From Rhipidocladum racemiflorum (taxonomy: Eukaryota > Streptophyta > Magnoliopsida > Poales > Poaceae): a DNA stretch of 64,000 nt. The position numbers and the translations under genes were made by a program. Shown here one piece after another: positions 60,677-64,000 of the stretch. Location: NCBI GenBank assembly GCA_036346355.1, contig CM070584.1, forward strand, positions 27,622,039 to 27,686,038, in the 5' to 3' direction. The notes below the pieces were generated by a model. The model worked only from the letters and a program-made list of their open reading frames with translations, was not told the origin of the DNA and made no database searches. Each line of letters begins with the position of its first letter. Position 1 is the first letter of the stretch.

Positions 60677-60716
60677 ATTCTCTAAGAAAGCAGCATCACC
60701 AAATGCGAGCGATCTC

Positions 60717-62992
60717 TGTGACGCCCGGCTTCTTCTCCCGCCCAGCGCGCCGCCACCCAACGGCCACCCGCCCTTCGCGCGCCCGCGCCGCCGGCTGCCC
60801 ATAACCGCCGCCGCCCTTCTCGCCCGGCCGTTGAGCCACCGCGCCGCCTCCCGCCCCTATAAAGCACCCCCGAGCCCCCCTCTTTCTCCCCGTGCCCTCC
60901 TCCTCTCTCTCCCTCTGCTCCTCCTCCCAGTCTTGCCGCGCCGCCCCGTCTCGGCTCAGCGGGCCGTCAGCTGCCAGCGCCCGTCGCCGTAGCACCCGCC
61001 GCTCCGGTTCCCCTCGCCGCCGCCCAGCCTCCGACCTCGCGCTCGCCGCCCTCCCCTCGCCGCTCTGGCGCGGCTCGCGCCACGCCGCCCCGACCTCGCG
61101 CGTCGCGCCGGCGTGTAGCAGCGCTGCCTCCTCAGCAGCGTGGGCGATCCGCAGCGTCTGGACCCGGCCCCACCCGTCAGCTGATTTAAAAAAAAAGAAT
61201 TTCCAAAAAACATTTATGACGTCAGCGATGACGTCATAAATCGGGTTTTACGTTTTAAAATAATTCCAAAAACCGGATTTGGCTGCTGACATCAGCATGA
61301 CGCAGTAAATTCGGGTTTTCATTTAAAAATTGCAGAAAATCCCGTTTTATTCGTTTTAAACTTCCGGGAGCCCGTTTTCGCCCGTTCGAACTCCGTTTGG
61401 CTCCGTTCTTCCTCCTAAATTCATTAAAAACCTTAAACTTTAGTTTAGTGCTAGTTTGAAATTCAATTTGTGTTTATTTGAATTCGTTTGGATCTTATTT
61501 GTATTTGATTGTTTTTCGCGCGTATATTACGGAGAGTCCGAGGAGTTCCCGAACGACGATTTCGAGCAGCAACTCGTCGAACCAGGCAAGTCACACCCCC
61601 TTGACCATGTTGCTCCCAAGTTATGAACTTGTATGTTGTATTTAAAGTTATTGCATGCTTATTTATTATAGACATTAATTTCTAACCTAGTTTTAAATGA
61701 TAGTTATACCCATTTCGACATGCGACCTTTGACTCTTGAATTCCGATACCCTTGTAACCTTAGTAAAAATATGAATTATGACTATGGTAATAGCTAGACA
61801 TTGCTTAGCCATGCATAGAACTTAACTTAGGAAATTTTGGGGAACTTTATGCCAAAATGATATCATGTTCATTTGGAAACTTATAGTGATCAGTGTTAGT
61901 ATCAATGTGGAGATTAGTATGGTTAAAATGAAAATGACTTAAACCGGGCGAGAATTGGTTGGAAAGTGGTGAGGTCATGGTTCTGGTTGTGGACAGTCTC
62001 GCCTAGTCAATTAAGGACCGGTCTGAGTCTCGCTGAATGTAAAGTCTAACTGTACTACCACGAGTCTGGAATGGGACAGACCTAGCTATCCTTATTAAAT
62101 CATTTCATGGACAGTCATGCCATATGGGGGTAGTGGTGTGGTGAAAGCGAGATGCTGCCACTCTGGCGCAAGAGGGGGCTTCTGAATAGAGGGAGTCTTT
62201 CAGCGGTGAAACCTTAGCGGGCATGACTACATGTATGAATTTAATATAGGGGCCTTGTCATAATTTTCTCTGTCACTCACCAAAGGAAGTGTGTTGACAT
62301 AAAAGGGAAAATATTATGTCTTGTGGGTAAAGTTGTACAACCTCTGCAGAGTGTCAAACTAATCGATTAGCCGCGCCCGCGGTTATGGGCATGCCGAGCA
62401 AGCCATTCTCAGATTAGACTTTGGTAAATTAAAATTTGGTTTCCAAAATGATGATTGGATGGAGGGAGTCCATCATGGGTATAACTTAGCCAATTCCAGG
62501 AGAGATTCCTGAGTTAAATTGTATAGATTTGATTTTTGAAAATAAAGTATGTCTTTTAAAATTATTGAAAATGTTATTAAACTGTTGCTTTATGCTTAAA
62601 CAGACCATATTGCCATCCTTTGATTACCCGTACATTTATATTGCATTTCCGGTGTGGTTTGCTGAGTACGTATGTACTCACCCTTGCTTAATTTACCACT
62701 TCAGAGGAGGAGTACCACGATGGTGAGGAACAGTTGGACTAGGCCGCGTCCCCAGTCAATTGCCTATGGCAAATTAATTGGGCTCTATCTATTTGTCTTG
62801 TTTTCCGCTATTTCATTTATTCGTTTATTTATTTGTTGGCCTGCGCGCCATTTCATTTGTAACTTCGAATATTTATTATTAATAAAGAACGCTGGATATG
62901 CCATGGTTTTATTTCTACTGTGTGTACTAGTATTTCCTGGACTAGTACAGAATACACAGAGGATTTCGGAGGTGTTATTCTGAGGTCCGACA
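60717..62992 (+). mobile_element. Solo LTR of a fourth Ty3/gypsy family (D-type, 2,276 bp)
   Basis: It is flanked by the duplication ATCTC (60,712-60,716 and 62,993-62,997). It starts TGTGACGCCCGGC and ends GAGGTCCGACA. It is distantly related to the B-type LTRs: islands at 62,319-62,400, 62,661-62,690 and the last 70 bp align. The first 500 bp are very GC-rich and give spurious open frames. Confidence 0.93.
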
Positions 62993-62997
62993 ATCTC

Positions 62998-63100
62998 TAA
63001 TCTCCAGCTTCATTAGATTCTTACATCATTTCATAAACATGCATCATTCCCTCATCACCAAATCCTGGATCCGCAGTCCTAGCCTCCTAGGTGGGCAATG
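62998..63100. other. Flanking DNA right of the Tat LTR, nothing recognised
   Basis: This is short unique-looking sequence between the solo LTR and a candidate inverted-repeat element. Confidence 0.4.
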
Positions 63101-63372
63101 GTAGAGCCAACAACTGGCTATAAGAAAGCTCCATGTCACTTATAGCTAGCTTAAAGACAAACTCTCCAATGGGTTAGCTATAACATATTCTCCAACATTA
63201 AATGTGGGTCCACATGTAATTGTCTTTTATTTTTCTTGGAAAACACTATAGCCTGGCTCTTAGTTAAGAGCCAGCTCTTGTCTCTCTCCTCTACTTCTCT
63301 CCTCCACATAAGCAAAAAGATAAGATGGACTCCTTATAGCCTGCTGACATGTCTCCATTGGGGATGCTCTTA
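63101..63372. mobile_element. Candidate MITE with imperfect terminal inverted repeats
   Basis: The left end (GGGCAATGG...GGCTATAAG) and the inverted right end (GCATCCCCAATGG...GGCTATAAG) resemble each other over about 40 bp. A central palindrome TGGCTCTTAGTTAAGAGCCA is at about 63,255. The right end has the GAGCATCCCCAATGG form common in small grass elements. No clear target duplication was found. Confidence 0.45.
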
Positions 63373-63660
63373 GATACTTGGGATCCACCCTTGAGATGTA
63401 GCGGCAACATTGGTGCGCAAGAATGAGTAGGTAAGTATGATCGCTCGAATGAAGGACTTGCCGTCTAGCCCTAAACCGAGGGCAGTGGAAGAATCGATGT
63501 CCTGGGATTCCTCGGTCATTGCAATCCTAGACTACCGTGTCATCTTGACGTAGCTTGTGGATACGTGGGTAGTCGCCGATAGGGTTGTTGTGCCACAAGC
63601 CTTTCTAGATTTGATAGGCAGATCGGAGTGTGGGGGGAGGAGTTGTTTTTTTTTGGGTAA
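63373..63660. other. Stretch without a supported feature
   Basis: It has mixed composition and no recognisable repeat or protein. It may be the outer part of the foldback element at the right edge or host DNA. Confidence 0.4.
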
Positions 63661-63666
63661 AATATC

Positions 63667-63766
63667 TTGTGCAATTAAAATTTTGGTGCAACCACTGTGC
63701 AACTCTATTAAAAAAATTGTGCAATTAAAATTTTGGTGCAACCACTGTGCAACTCTATTAAAAAAA
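63667..63766. repeat. Two tandem copies of a 50-bp unit
   Basis: The unit TTGTGCAATTAAAATTTTGG... (50 bp) occurs at 63,667-63,716 and 63,717-63,766, nearly identical. It lies in the outer arm of the foldback structure. Confidence 0.92.
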
Positions 63767-63796
63767 ATTTCAAAAAATTCTGAAAAAAAAATCATG

Positions 63797-64000
63797 GATG
63801 TACATCTCAACTTACCCCATCTACGTATAAAATTTCATAATCAAATACGTACTATGCTAGAAGTTACAAAAAAGACAAATTTTCGCTTGGAATCTTGCTA
63901 CAGTAGACAGCACAAAATTTGTCTTTTTTGTAACTTCGAGTATATGATGTATTTGATCATAAAATTTTATACGTAGATGGGGTAAGTTGAGATGTACATC
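63797..64000. mobile_element. Foldback (long hairpin) element cut by the window edge
   Basis: Arms 63,797-63,883 and 63,914-64,000 are inverted copies of 87 bp with about 10 percent mismatches, around a 30-bp centre. The right arm reaches the last base of the window, so the true arms are probably longer and may include the 50-bp tandem unit. No coding sequence is seen, so this is a MITE-like element. Confidence 0.85.

Noticed and set aside
60682..61239. Arg/Ala-rich open frames
   Set aside because: They are the GC-rich start of the D-type solo LTR; open on both strands with no family match.

Overview
The window is a block of nested transposable elements from a plant nuclear genome, most likely a grass (inferred from GC-rich chromovirus-type LTRs, Tat-type Ty3/gypsy remains, a CACTA element of En/Spm type and small inverted-repeat elements). 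I found no intact single-copy host gene. The only recognisable host sequence is a set of exons of the cytosolic chaperonin subunit CCT1 carried inside the CACTA element.

The backbone is one old minus-strand Ty3/gypsy element of the Tat type, broken into pieces by later insertions. Reading its sense direction from right to left: probable 5' LTR and leader (about 59,772-60,676), gag N-terminus (50,318-51,006), gag core (34,219-35,012), reverse transcriptase, RNase H, second RNase H and integrase (9,720-12,786), then a convergent plus-strand multi-exon coiled-coil gene (7,683-9,243). Four insertions separate these pieces: a Ty1/copia element at the left edge (before 1 to 7,625), Ty3/gypsy element A (12,787-34,218), Ty3/gypsy element C (35,013-50,317) and the CACTA element (51,007-59,768, target duplication AAG).

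There is a second layer of nesting. Element A (minus strand, gag-pol with chromodomain) has element B (plus strand, 20,607-32,829, 3.46-kb LTRs, target duplication GCCAT) in its right LTR. Element C has non-coding internal DNA and looks like a non-autonomous relative of A. It holds three solo LTRs: a B-type one (39,029-42,544, GTGAT), an A-type one (44,150-46,353, AATTC) and a copia-type one (48,507-50,136, TGGGC). To the right of the Tat LTR is a fourth solo LTR (60,717-62,992, ATCTC), then short inverted-repeat elements up to the window edge.

The most interesting parts are: (1) the CACTA element, which has a split TNP2-type transposase gene, a second internal copy of its palindrome-array-plus-TATA module, a GC-rich open segment and four correctly bounded CCT1 exons; (2) short palindromes in arrays upstream of TATA boxes in three unrelated elements; (3) a block conserved between two otherwise diverged LTR families, whose inverted repeats keep pairing through compensating changes; (4) the spliced antisense gene of the Tat element. 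Paired LTRs differ mainly by small indels at C/G-rich sites, so some frameshifts here may be sequence errors and not real mutations.
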